Shown: positions 35,592 through 43,081 of the stretch, piece by piece
Layout: each line of letters begins with the position of its first letter
How positions within the stretch are numbered: position 1 is the first letter of the stretch
Assembly: GCA_913060505.1 (NCBI GenBank)
Contig: CAJXRQ010000014.1
Coordinates: 1 to 64,000, forward strand
Reading direction: 5' to 3'
Length of the DNA stretch: 64,000 nucleotides
Origin: an uncultured Desulfovibrio sp.
GTDB taxonomy: Bacteria > Desulfobacterota > Desulfovibrionia > Desulfovibrionales > Desulfovibrionaceae
Translations under genes and position numbers: made by a program
The notes under the pieces: model-generated
Told to the model about the DNA's origin: nothing
Database searches by the model: none
The model's input: the letters and a program-made list of their open reading frames with translations, nothing else

Positions 35592-36575
35592 CTAGCCTTC
35601 CTTGATTTCCTCGGTAATGCGCATGCCGAAATGGCGCCCGGCCTGATCCGTTCTGACCAGCAGTTTGTCGCCAGCTTTGACCTTGACCACGCTGACGGGT
35701 TCACCCTCCGGCGAAACAACCCGGATGGTTTCGGCGTTTTGCAGAAAAACCTGTCCTTCCCGGACGCCGTCCTTGGTTTTAATTTCCGCCTTGATGAGCA
35801 GCATGGGCCGGACTTCCACCTTGCAACGGCCCACCGTGGCCAGTGATGACGAACCGTCATGGCCTACGACCAACACTTCTGTGCCGGAAGTCAGTTCTTC
35901 AAGGTAACTGGTCTTGTCGCCGGGCATGGCGCAATAGGCGTGCACGGCTCCGGCGTTGATACGGAACGGGCGTGCTGCCACATAGGGGTTGGATTCGGTT
36001 TCCGCATGAACCAGAAAAGTGAAGGCGGAAGAGTTGCCCACCAGCATGCCTTGTCCTTTGCGCAACATGCTTGTGGTATCCACGCACACGCGGTGTCCAA
36101 GACCTGCAGGCCGGATTTCCGTTACAACGGCGGTTTCGAGTTCCATGGTCCCCTGCGAAAGTTTGAGTTCCTTGACGATCTGTTTCAGGTCGGAAGCCGC
36201 TTCCGGCAGCACCACGATGGTATCGGCGCCACGTTCCAGCACACCGGCTGCCAGTATGGCCCGTTCCAGCGATTCGGCCTCAAGGGCCAGCGTGTCCACT
36301 TGAGCGAGGATGTTTTCCACCGGAATGATTTCCCATCCCTTTTCCAGAACAATGGACTCGCCTTTCTGGATACGTTGTACGGCCACTTCCTCATCGGATT
36401 TTTCATTCACCGGCTGGCTGGGCATCTGGTCCGGGGTGATGACTTCGACACGGCCAAGGCTTTTGACGCCCTTGACGTGTTCGGGTTCCACCATAACGGC
36501 GTCTACGCCGGATTCCAGAGCCAGTGTGACCAGTGTTTTGTCGTAGGGAATGGCCTTGAAAATAATGCGTTTCAT
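35592..36575 (-). CDS. aroB': AroB', 3-dehydroquinate synthase II
   Basis: A 327-residue archaeal-type 3-dehydroquinate synthase, unrelated to the classical AroB. Seen are SGVDAVMVEPEHVKGVKSLGRV, LETAVVTEIRPAGLGHRVCVDTTSM, GMLVGNSSAFTFLVHAE, RPFRINAGAVHAYC, and LLIKAEI. It turns the AroA' product into 3-dehydroquinate. The aroA'/aroB' pair replaces the DAHP synthase/AroB route and is characteristic of Desulfovibrio among bacteria. It lies 18 bp after aroA'. Confidence 0.93.
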   Translation of the reverse strand: MKRIIFKAIPYDKTLVTLALESGVDAVMVEPEHVKGVKSLGRVEVITPDQMPSQPVNEKSDEEVAVQRIQKGESIVLEKGWEIIPVENILAQVDTLALEAESLERAILAAGVLERGADTIVVLPEAASDLKQIVKELKLSQGTMELETAVVTEIRPAGLGHRVCVDTTSMLRKGQGMLVGNSSAFTFLVHAETESNPYVAARPFRINAGAVHAYCAMPGDKTSYLEELTSGTEVLVVGHDGSSSLATVGRCKVEVRPMLLIKAEIKTKDGVREGQVFLQNAETIRVVSPEGEPVSVVKVKAGDKLLVRTDQAGRHFGMRITEEIKEG

Positions 36576-36593
36576 GTCTGGTTCGGTCCTTTG

Positions 36594-37391
36594 TTATTCG
36601 CCGGCGTGGGCGAGAGCTTCGTCAACTTCAATATCCTGATGCACAACCATGTTCAGCGCTTCCACCAGGCGGGTGGGATCCTTGTGCTGGAACACGTTGC
36701 GTCCAACGGAAAGTCCTGCGCCACCAGCCTGAATCGAGTCATGAACCATAGTCAGGAAATCCCGGGTGCTGTCAAGTTTGGGGCCGCCGGCGATAACGAC
36801 AGGAATGCAGCATGCGTCAGTGACATGGGAAAAGGTTTCAGGGTCGCCCGTGTAACAGACTTTGACGACGTCTGCCCCCAGTTCCGTGCCGACGCGGGCG
36901 CAGTGAGCAACGACTTCAGGATCGTACTCGTTTTCAATCTTCGGTCCGCGTGCGTAGACCATGGCGAGAAGGGGAATACCCCAGTTTGCGGCGTCAGAGG
37001 CCATTTTCCCGAAGTCGTTGAGCATGGTGGCTTCCGCTTTGTCTCCAAGATTGCAGTGGATGCTGATGGCGTCCGCGCCAAGGCGGATGGCGTCTTCTAC
37101 GGAGCCGACAAGGGTTTTTGCATTGGGTAGCGGAGAAAGGCAGGTGGAAGCGGAAAGATGAACGATGAGGCCGATGTCTTTGCCTTCGGCACGATGGCCG
37201 CAGCGAACCAGGCCTTTGTGCTCGATTACGGCATTGGCACCGCCTTCCACCACTCGTCCCACGGCCTGTTTCATGTCCACGATACCGTCGATGGGACCGA
37301 CCGTGACACCATGATCCATGGGGACGATGATTGTTCTTCCCGTATTGCGGTTGAAGATGCGCTCCAACCTGATGGCTTTCCCGATATGCAT
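36594..37391 (-). CDS. aroA': AroA', 2-amino-3,7-dideoxy-D-threo-hept-6-ulosonate synthase
   Basis: A 265-residue class I aldolase of the FbaB/DhnA family: [55 protein letters not shown] with the Schiff-base Lys, PVVIAGGPK, and [16 protein letters not shown]. It makes the first intermediate of the alternative aromatic route. It is the first enzyme gene of the 12-gene operon, preceded by AAGGAG and by the leader-peptide attenuator. Confidence 0.92.
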   Translation of the reverse strand: MHIGKAIRLERIFNRNTGRTIIVPMDHGVTVGPIDGIVDMKQAVGRVVEGGANAVIEHKGLVRCGHRAEGKDIGLIVHLSASTCLSPLPNAKTLVGSVEDAIRLGADAISIHCNLGDKAEATMLNDFGKMASDAANWGIPLLAMVYARGPKIENEYDPEVVAHCARVGTELGADVVKVCYTGDPETFSHVTDACCIPVVIAGGPKLDSTRDFLTMVHDSIQAGGAGLSVGRNVFQHKDPTRLVEALNMVVHQDIEVDEALAHAGE

Positions 37392-37448
37392 GTTCTCTCT
37401 CCTTGAGTATTCCCTCGAACCCGGGGGACTCAGCCTCGGCAGCCGGAT

Positions 37449-37486
37449 AAAACAAAAGGGCCGCCGGCTTGATGCCCGCGGCCCTT
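37449..37486 (-). terminator. Intrinsic terminator in the aromatic operon leader
   Basis: AAGGGCCGC (37478-37486) pairs with GCGGCCCTT (37456-37464), then TTTTGTTTT follows. It lies between the leader peptide and aroA', 58 bp before the aroA' start, and must be read through for the operon to be expressed. Confidence 0.92.
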
Positions 37487-37610
37487 GGAAGTTCTTTTTC
37501 GTGTACCTGTCTTTCGGCTACAACGCATCCCTTCCGTGCCCGCGGGCATCGGTAAACCAGTACCAAAAATACAGGTAGGAAAAGAGGTTGTTGCTGAAAA
37601 GTTTGTCCAT
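37471..37610 (-). promoter_or_regulatory. Aromatic amino acid attenuator (antiterminator)
   Basis: GATGCCCGCGG inside the leader-peptide gene (37540-37550), just after the aromatic codon run, is perfectly complementary over 11 bp to CCGCGGGCATC (37471-37481), which is part of the terminator's left arm. A second 7-bp pairing joins TACCTGT within the codon run (37571-37577) to ACAGGTA after the leader stop (37504-37510). A ribosome held at the aromatic codons would leave the 11-bp antiterminator free to form; one reaching the stop codon would cover it. Possible -10 TATAAT at 37666-37671 (minus strand). Confidence 0.85.
37518..37610 (-). CDS. Aromatic leader peptide (Phe/Tyr/Trp)
   Basis: A 30-codon ORF starting ATG at 37610 and ending TAG at 37518. 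Nine of its residues are aromatic, and seven of eight at positions 12-19 are: YLYFWYWF, containing Phe, Tyr and Trp codons together. The next codons (DARG) form the antiterminator segment. The ribosome site is weak. It sits at the head of the aro-phe-tyr-trp operon, so it is best explained as an attenuator leader peptide sensing all three aromatic aminoacyl-tRNAs. Confidence 0.85.
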   Translation of the reverse strand: MDKLFSNNLFSYLYFWYWFTDARGHGRDAL

Positions 37611-37843
37611 GCCCAAAGGGGTAATGCTGTTCAGTGTGATATGTCAAGCGGTATTTTATTTTATTATTATATTTCATTTTTTGTAAAATCATCTTTCTGT
37701 AGTTTGATTCTATATCTTTAAAATTACAAAACTGTATAATAGGCCTTTCGAGCTGCTTGTATTGTGACAAAAATGAAAATAATGTTTTTGACTGAGAAGA
37801 AGGGGTTTTTTATAAAATCAATAATTACGGAATATTATCATTA

Positions 37844-37859
37844 TTGGCACAAAGGTTGC
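37844..37859 (+). promoter_or_regulatory. Sigma-54 promoter of the ammonium transporter
   Basis: TTGGCAC-AAAGG-TTGC matches the -24/-12 consensus TGGCAC-N5-TTGC exactly in the core. It is 44 bp before the transporter start codon. Nitrogen control by a sigma-54 activator is expected for amt-PII operons. Confidence 0.88.
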
Positions 37860-37902
37860 CTTACGAGGACAGTTCACAACGCATTTCCACAAGGAGGAAA
37901 AC

Positions 37903-39267
37903 ATGCTTTTCGGACTGTCTGAAACCGGTTCACGCTACAGGAAAGTGGTGCTGCCGCTTATGGTGCTGGCGCTTTGGGCACTTCCTGCCGTGGCCATGGC
38001 TGGGGACGAGGTAACATTTCTCACTCAGGACAACGCCAACATTCTCTGGACGTTGATCGCGGCCATTCTGGTCATGTTCATGCAGGCCGGATTCGGTTGC
38101 GTGGAAGCCGGCTTTACCCGTGCAAAAAGCGCGGGCAACATCATGATGAAGAACTTTCTGGATTTCGCAGCCGGTTCCATCATTTTTTTCCTGTTCGGCT
38201 TTGCCCTGATGTTCGGAACGGATGTGGGCGGTTTCATCGGTTCTTCAGGATTTTCTCTGGGAGGCGTAGCCGATGCCGATTTGCCATGGACCTACACTTT
38301 CTGGTTCTTCCAGAGTGTTTTTGCCGCCACTTCCGCAACCATCGTTTCCGGAGGCATGGCCGAGCGCACCAAATTTTCCAACTATGTGCTCGTGTCACTG
38401 GTCGTCACCGGCTTCATGTATCCCATTTCCGGTCACTGGGCATGGGGTAGCCTGTGGTTGGGTGATTCCGGTGCCGGTTGGCTCGAAGGTCTCGGTTTCT
38501 GCGATTTCGCCGGTTCCAGTGTTGTTCACTCCCTTGGTGGCTGGCTGGCTCTTGCCGGTGCCCTGGTTCTCGGTCCCCGTGTAGGCAAGTACACCGAGGA
38601 TGGAAAAGCCAAGGCAATCCCGGGCCACAACATTCCGTTGGCCAGTCTGGGCGTGTTTATCCTCTGGTTCGGTTGGTTCGGTTTCAACCCCGGTTCCACC
38701 ACCACTGCTGACAACACCATCGGCCTCATTGCCATGAATACTTCACTGGCCGCGGCTGCCGGTACTGTCGGCGCCATGAGCTTCTCCTGGTTGCGCTACG
38801 GCAAGCCCGACATCTCCATGACCCTGAACGGCGCCCTTGCCGGTCTGGTCGGTATCACGGCTCCTTGCGCCACGGTTACCCCCGGGCCTTCGATCATTAT
38901 TGGTCTGGTTGCCGGTGTGCTGGTTGTCGCTTCCATTGAATTTATCGACAAGGTTCTCAAGATCGACGACCCGGTGGGCGCTTCTTCGGTTCACGGCGTG
39001 TGCGGCGCCTGGGGAACCATCGCCTGCGGCCTGTTCAACGTTGGTGACGGCCTGTTCATGGGCGGTGGCTCCAGCTTGCTCGGCGTACAGTTGCTCGGTG
39101 TCGGAGCCTTCTTTGTCTGGGGATTCGGCGGCGGATTCGTGATGTTCAAGGTAATCAAAGCTATCTTCGGACTGCGAGTGGACAAGGAAGAAGAGCTCAA
39201 GGGACTGGACGTTGCCGAGCACGGCTCGGAAGCCTACAACGGTTTCCAGCTCTTCACTACCGAGTAA
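37903..39267 (+). CDS. amtB: Amt/AmtB ammonium transporter
   Basis: A 454-residue membrane protein with a signal-like start (VVLPLMVLALWALPAVAMAG) and about eleven helices. The family signature is present: FMQAGFGCVEAGFTRAKSAGNIMMKN, the twin channel histidines in SSVVHSLGGW and SSVHGVCGAWG, and FILWFGWFGFNPGS. It conducts ammonium/ammonia into the cell. It has AAGGAGG before the ATG, a sigma-54 promoter upstream, and a PII gene 33 bp downstream that probably gates it. Confidence 0.95.
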   Translation: MLFGLSETGSRYRKVVLPLMVLALWALPAVAMAGDEVTFLTQDNANILWTLIAAILVMFMQAGFGCVEAGFTRAKSAGNIMMKNFLDFAAGSIIFFLFGFALMFGTDVGGFIGSSGFSLGGVADADLPWTYTFWFFQSVFAATSATIVSGGMAERTKFSNYVLVSLVVTGFMYPISGHWAWGSLWLGDSGAGWLEGLGFCDFAGSSVVHSLGGWLALAGALVLGPRVGKYTEDGKAKAIPGHNIPLASLGVFILWFGWFGFNPGSTTTADNTIGLIAMNTSLAAAAGTVGAMSFSWLRYGKPDISMTLNGALAGLVGITAPCATVTPGPSIIIGLVAGVLVVASIEFIDKVLKIDDPVGASSVHGVCGAWGTIACGLFNVGDGLFMGGGSSLLGVQLLGVGAFFVWGFGGGFVMFKVIKAIFGLRVDKEEELKGLDVAEHGSEAYNGFQLFTTE

Positions 39268-39300
39268 ACAACGTACAACCGTACAAGGAGAGAATACGCC

Positions 39301-39633
39301 ATGAAGCTCGTAATAGCATACATCAGGCCGGAGAAGCTCAACGACGTGAAGCAGTCGCTTTACGCCAAGGAGATATACTCCCTGTCCGTGACCAATGTGC
39401 TTGGCTCCGGACGCCAGAAGGGATTTACTGAAACCTACCGCGGTGTCGAAATCGAGGTGAACCTGCTCAAAAAGGTCAGGCTCGAAATCGCGGTCAACGA
39501 CAACTTCCTCGAACCTTGTCTGGAGTGCATCAAGAGTGCAGGCAAGACCGGCAAGGAAGGGGACGGCGTGATCTTTGTCCTCGAACTGGCAAAGGCCATG
39601 CGTATCAGGACAGGAGAAGACGGCATCCTTTAG
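39301..39633 (+). CDS. PII nitrogen regulator (GlnK-like)
   Basis: A 110-residue PII protein: the T-loop region VLGSGRQKGFTETYRGVEIEV, LLKKVRLEIAV, and the B-loop TGKEGDGVIFVLELAKAMRIRTGE. Tyr46 is present, but position 51, the uridylylated Tyr of enteric PII, is Ile. It therefore cannot be modified there and probably responds directly to ATP/ADP and 2-oxoglutarate. Linked to amtB, it likely plugs the transporter pore. Confidence 0.93.
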   Translation: MKLVIAYIRPEKLNDVKQSLYAKEIYSLSVTNVLGSGRQKGFTETYRGVEIEVNLLKKVRLEIAVNDNFLEPCLECIKSAGKTGKEGDGVIFVLELAKAMRIRTGEDGIL

Positions 39634-39659
39634 GGAAGTGCGATCATATAATGACCTCC

Positions 39660-39690
39660 ACCGCCGGGGCGGCACAGTCGCCCCGGCGGT
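39660..39690 (+). terminator. GC-rich hairpin after the PII gene
   Basis: ACCGCCGGGGCG and CGCCCCGGCGGT form a 12-bp stem with a 7-base loop. No T-run follows, so termination may be partial and the EAL gene 33 bp on may receive read-through. Confidence 0.6.
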
Positions 39691-39723
39691 CCTGCTTCCA
39701 ACACCTCAGCCCGGAGAATTGTC

Positions 39724-40965
39724 ATGCAGCCCCATACTCCCCTCGACGAACTCATACGCCAGGACAGGCTGCATACGGTTTTTCAGCCCATTGTTTCACT
39801 CAAACGCAAATCCGTGTTCGCCTATGAGGCTCTCACCCGGTGCACAGACCCGCAAAGCGGAAAAAGCATTTCACCGCAAACGCTCTTTGCCATGGCCCAG
39901 GATGCCCATGCCCGTCTGAATCTTGACCGGGCCTGTCGCAACAAAGCCTTGCAGTCCTTTGCCTGCCTGTGCGGGAGCGACCGTTCAATCATGCTTTCCC
40001 TGAACATGGACGTATCCTGCCTCACCAGTTGCACACGCGGTTCCCGCAGTCTGCTCAAGGCGGTCAAGCGTTTGGGGATTTCCCCCAGCAGCGTGATCAT
40101 TGAGATCATTGAGTCCCGTGCTGCGGACATGGACGTGTTGCTGGATTTCGTAAATTTTTACCGCAACAAGAATTTCCTTATCGCTCTGGACGATGTGGGG
40201 GCCGGATATTCCAATCTGGATCGTATCCCCCTGCTCAAACCGGACGTGTTGAAAATGGACCGTTCGCTGGTCGCTGGCATTGATCACCATTTCCATAAGC
40301 TTGAAGTGATGAAGAGTTTTGTGCAGATGGCGGGACGCATCGGTGCGCTGGTGGTGGCCGAGGGCGTGGAAACGCAGGATGAAGCGTTGTGTCTGCTGGA
40401 AAACGGGGTGGACGTGTTTCAGGGATTCCATTTTGCCCGTCCCGGCGATCCGTCCCGGGATTTTTCGGGAATCGAAGAGCGGGTGGAAGGTCTGGCCGTA
40501 CAATTCAAGGAAAGAGCGACGCGCCGGATCAATGAGGACAAGTACCGGTTGTCGCAGTATGACGCGCTCATGCTTACGCTGGGAATGGAGTTGGCTTCCG
40601 GTCAGGATGGGTTGGATCATGACCTGATCCGCTATCTCGACGCACATCCGAGCATTGAATGTCTCTATGTACTGGACATGCGCGGCATCCAGATTTCAAG
40701 CACCATTTGCAACCCCCTCAAGCTCAGGAAAAGCAAACGTCTTTTGTATGAGCCTGCGGAGCAGGGAACCGACCATTCCCTCAAGGAATATTATCTTCCC
40801 TTGCGCGCGGGATTGGAGAAATTCACCACCATGCCGTATATATCATTAGCATCTGGTAATCGATGCATTACCATTTCCCATGTTTTCCACCATCGTGGGC
40901 TGAGCAAGGATCTGATTCTATGCGCGGATATTTCCCACGGGGAACCAACGGACGAGCTTACCTGA
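39724..40965 (+). CDS. EAL-domain c-di-GMP phosphodiesterase with C-terminal sensor-like region
   Basis: A 413-residue protein. The EAL domain (about 10-245) keeps its key residues: EAL (35-37), IEIIESRA, ALDDVGAGYSNLDRI, LKMDRSLV and VVAEGVET. Hydrolysis of c-di-GMP is therefore likely. The C-terminal 150 residues (LGMELASGQDGLDHDLIRYL, IECLYVLDMRGIQISSTICN) resemble a PDC/Cache-like fold without membrane segments, here cytoplasmic. It follows the PII gene by 90 bp and overlaps the end of the convergent MarR-like gene by 8 bp. Confidence 0.88.
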   Translation: MQPHTPLDELIRQDRLHTVFQPIVSLKRKSVFAYEALTRCTDPQSGKSISPQTLFAMAQDAHARLNLDRACRNKALQSFACLCGSDRSIMLSLNMDVSCLTSCTRGSRSLLKAVKRLGISPSSVIIEIIESRAADMDVLLDFVNFYRNKNFLIALDDVGAGYSNLDRIPLLKPDVLKMDRSLVAGIDHHFHKLEVMKSFVQMAGRIGALVVAEGVETQDEALCLLENGVDVFQGFHFARPGDPSRDFSGIEERVEGLAVQFKERATRRINEDKYRLSQYDALMLTLGMELASGQDGLDHDLIRYLDAHPSIECLYVLDMRGIQISSTICNPLKLRKSKRLLYEPAEQGTDHSLKEYYLPLRAGLEKFTTMPYISLASGNRCITISHVFHHRGLSKDLILCADISHGEPTDELT

Positions 40966-41401
40966 AGTAGGAATCCATCCATTTTTCCATTTCGCGGCAG
41001 GTTTCGCAGAAGGTGGCGAATGCTTCCTCATCCAGTGAAGCTATGTAGGCAAGAAAATGCTTGTCGCGTTCGATGTGAAAACCCAAGTGGTTTTCCTGTG
41101 CCCGCAAGCCTTGCTCGGAAAGACGGACATGGTCCGGTTCGCCATCCCGGATGATAAGGCCGTACTCGCAGAGTTGATCGGCCAAGGTTTTGGCTTCTTC
41201 TGTGGTCTTATCAAGGGCTTTGCCTATCTCGGCAACCGGGGCTCCCGCTTCGGCGTCGATTGCGGCTATGGCGTGGATTTCGTCCGGGGCCAGAGGACGG
41301 CCTACGCCGAAATCAAATGACATGGTGCTGACACTGGCATTTTTTCTCATTGCGCTGGTCAGGGCTGAAAACGCGGCTTGCATTGCTTCCATTGATTGCA
41401 T
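40958..41401 (-). CDS. MarR-like winged-helix regulator
   Basis: A 147-residue protein related to the MarR regulator at 42547: shared blocks are FDFGVG, EIHAI, the HIERDKHFLAYIASLDEEAF region and KWMDSYFR at the end. The winged-helix core (PVAEIGKALDKTTEEAKTLADQLCEYGLI) is present but shorter in its wing. The start is uncertain: 41401 or 41392, since the open frame begins at a TTG (41437) that overlaps a TTGACA promoter-like site. It is downstream of the methyltransferase and in the same direction. Confidence 0.7.
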   Translation of the reverse strand: MQSMEAMQAAFSALTSAMRKNASVSTMSFDFGVGRPLAPDEIHAIAAIDAEAGAPVAEIGKALDKTTEEAKTLADQLCEYGLIIRDGEPDHVRLSEQGLRAQENHLGFHIERDKHFLAYIASLDEEAFATFCETCREMEKWMDSYFR

Positions 41402-41484
41402 GGGCAAGACGGTAGGGCCGGGTTCATGTCTTGTCAATGCCGGATTGAACGAGGCAGGGCGGCAGGCCCTACCTCGTTTCGTGT

Positions 41485-42498
41485 TTAATGTTTGCGGGCG
41501 ACCAGCAGGAGTGTTCCCTTGTCGAATCCGGTGAAAGTATGTTCGAATTTTGTGAACCCTGCCTTGCGCAATGCCGATTCCAGCAGGCTGCGCGAGAGGT
41601 GGTGCGTTTCATATCCTGCAAGGCGTGTGATGAATTCCGTGGTGTTTCTGTAGAGTGAGGAGGCGTTGCTTTCCTGCGTGAAGTGATGGGAGACAAAGCA
41701 GCCTCCATGTTTCAATGCGTTGTGAAAGTTTTCGAATGTTTCTTCCAGATTTTGTACGCATGCGTAAAGAAGGTGTGAGGTAAAGATGAGATCAAAGGCC
41801 TTTTTCGGCATCTTTTCGGTGCGGATATCCAACGGCTTGCAGGTCATTCTGTCTTCAAATCCGTTTGCCTTGCATCGTTGTGTAGCAACCTCCATAACGT
41901 GAGGCAGGTCGAACAGTGTGCTGTGCAATTGTGGATTGCGGTGTAGCAATTCCATGGAATAGTGACCGTGATTGCCGCCCACATCCGCCATGGTTTGCAT
42001 GGAAGAAAATTCGGGCAGCTCGGCGATGAAGTCCACAGCCATTTGCAATTGCCCGTTCAGTGCGTTTTGGAGCGTGCCGTCCATTGTTTCCGGCATGCTC
42101 CAACTGGCATCTGTTTCTTCCCGCCTCATATCTTCTCCCGCCATGAGTCTGCTCATGGATTCTCTGATCATCGTGTAGAACTGTTCATTGAGTTCAAGAG
42201 CCTTACCCTGATACAGGGGAGAAGTGTTGACCAGATATTCGCTGGTCATCGCCGTGTTTGCGTATTTTCCATTTTCTTTTGTCAGGAGTCCTCGCTCTGC
42301 CAGTATGTCGAGAAGAGCTTCCATGGGATTTTCGGCCTGACCTGTTTTCTGTGCCAGCGAGCTTACATCGAGTGGAAACTTTTCAAGATGGTCGAAAATG
42401 TTCATGCGCACAGCGTAAAGAATTGCCTGAGCGTTCACTGATTCGCAGAGAATGTTTTCTACCGGGGAGAATGATGTCGTTGGTTTGGGGAAGGGCAT
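41485..42498 (-). CDS. SAM-dependent O-methyltransferase
   Basis: A 337-residue enzyme of the O-methyltransferase family 2 type. It has an N-terminal dimerisation winged-helix (ILYAVRMNIFDHLEKFPLDVSSLAQKTG, LLDILAERGLL) and a Rossmann domain with SAM motif I MADVGGNHGHYSMELL, then FDLPHVMEVA and FDLIFTSHLLYACV. The substrate is unknown; relatives methylate small aromatic or antibiotic-like hydroxyls. It lies between two MarR-type regulators, with a shared operator just upstream. Confidence 0.85.
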   Translation of the reverse strand: MPFPKPTTSFSPVENILCESVNAQAILYAVRMNIFDHLEKFPLDVSSLAQKTGQAENPMEALLDILAERGLLTKENGKYANTAMTSEYLVNTSPLYQGKALELNEQFYTMIRESMSRLMAGEDMRREETDASWSMPETMDGTLQNALNGQLQMAVDFIAELPEFSSMQTMADVGGNHGHYSMELLHRNPQLHSTLFDLPHVMEVATQRCKANGFEDRMTCKPLDIRTEKMPKKAFDLIFTSHLLYACVQNLEETFENFHNALKHGGCFVSHHFTQESNASSLYRNTTEFITRLAGYETHHLSRSLLESALRKAGFTKFEHTFTGFDKGTLLLVARKH

Positions 42499-42513
42499 GG
42501 CTTTGCTCCTTTT

Positions 42514-42532
42514 GTGTTTAGTCGCTAAACGC
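42514..42532. promoter_or_regulatory. Candidate MarR operator upstream of the methyltransferase
   Basis: GTGTTTAGTCGCTAAACGC is a near-perfect dyad (GTTTAG/CTAAAC). It recurs in modified form at 43013-43031, upstream of the marR gene. It lies 16 bp before the methyltransferase start codon. Confidence 0.7.
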
Positions 42533-42546
42533 TTTGCTTAAAAAAA

Positions 42547-43005
42547 TTATCGCAGGTACGTGTCCATCCATTTGTCCATGGTCTTCAGTAGTCGCTGAAT
42601 CACCCGGAATTCGTTGTCCGGGAGGTTTGCCAGATGATTGATCAGATCTTTGTCGTGTCGCATATGGAAATTTATATGTTCTTTCTGAGCCTGTCTGCCC
42701 AATTCCGTTGGCCCAACAAGGCTTTTGGAAAGATTGTCCGGGGCAGTCCTTTTGTAGACCAGACCTTTCTTCTCCAGTTTGGTAATGACTTGAGAAACGG
42801 CCCCCTTGGTTATGCCTGCTCTGCGCGCCAGATCCGTTATACTTATTTCGCCGTGGATACAGATGGTGGAAACCGTGTGTATCTCGGCGGAATGGAGCTC
42901 AATACCGACTCCAAAATCATGGGGAAGCTTTTCAACCCGTAGGTATTTGTCCAGTATTTGCCCAAGGAGATGGAACTCCTCTTTCATTTCTTCAATGCTT
43001 CGCAT
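42547..43005 (-). CDS. MarR family transcriptional regulator
   Basis: A 152-residue MarR protein: HTVSTICIHGEISITDLARRAGITKGAVSQVITKLEKKGLVYKRTA is the winged helix-turn-helix, and the termini (FHLLGQILDKYL, DKWMDTYLR) form the dimer interface. It is upstream of the methyltransferase on the same strand. The 19-bp dyad at 43013-43031 covers its promoter, suggesting autorepression. Effector unknown. Confidence 0.9.
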   Translation of the reverse strand: MRSIEEMKEEFHLLGQILDKYLRVEKLPHDFGVGIELHSAEIHTVSTICIHGEISITDLARRAGITKGAVSQVITKLEKKGLVYKRTAPDNLSKSLVGPTELGRQAQKEHINFHMRHDKDLINHLANLPDNEFRVIQRLLKTMDKWMDTYLR

Positions 43006-43012
43006 GGAAATT

Positions 43013-43040
43013 GTGTATAGCTGCTAAACACATTTGTCAA
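43013..43040 (-). promoter_or_regulatory. marR promoter with overlapping operator
   Basis: Minus-strand TTGACA (43035-43040) is followed by the operator GTGTTTAGCAGCTATACAC (43013-43031), which includes a TATACA-like -10. The operator matches that at 42514-42532 at 15 of 19 positions. It ends 7 bp before the marR start codon. Confidence 0.65.
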
Positions 43041-43069
43041 CAAAAAGGACGGCAAAAAAGCCGTCCTTT
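43041..43069 (-). terminator. Intrinsic terminator of the binding-protein operon
   Basis: Minus-strand AAAGGACGGC / GCCGTCCTTT, a 10-bp stem, followed by TTTTTG. It ends the leftward transcript of the substrate-binding protein just before the marR promoter. Confidence 0.85.
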
Positions 43070-43081
43070 CATGTGTTCAAG

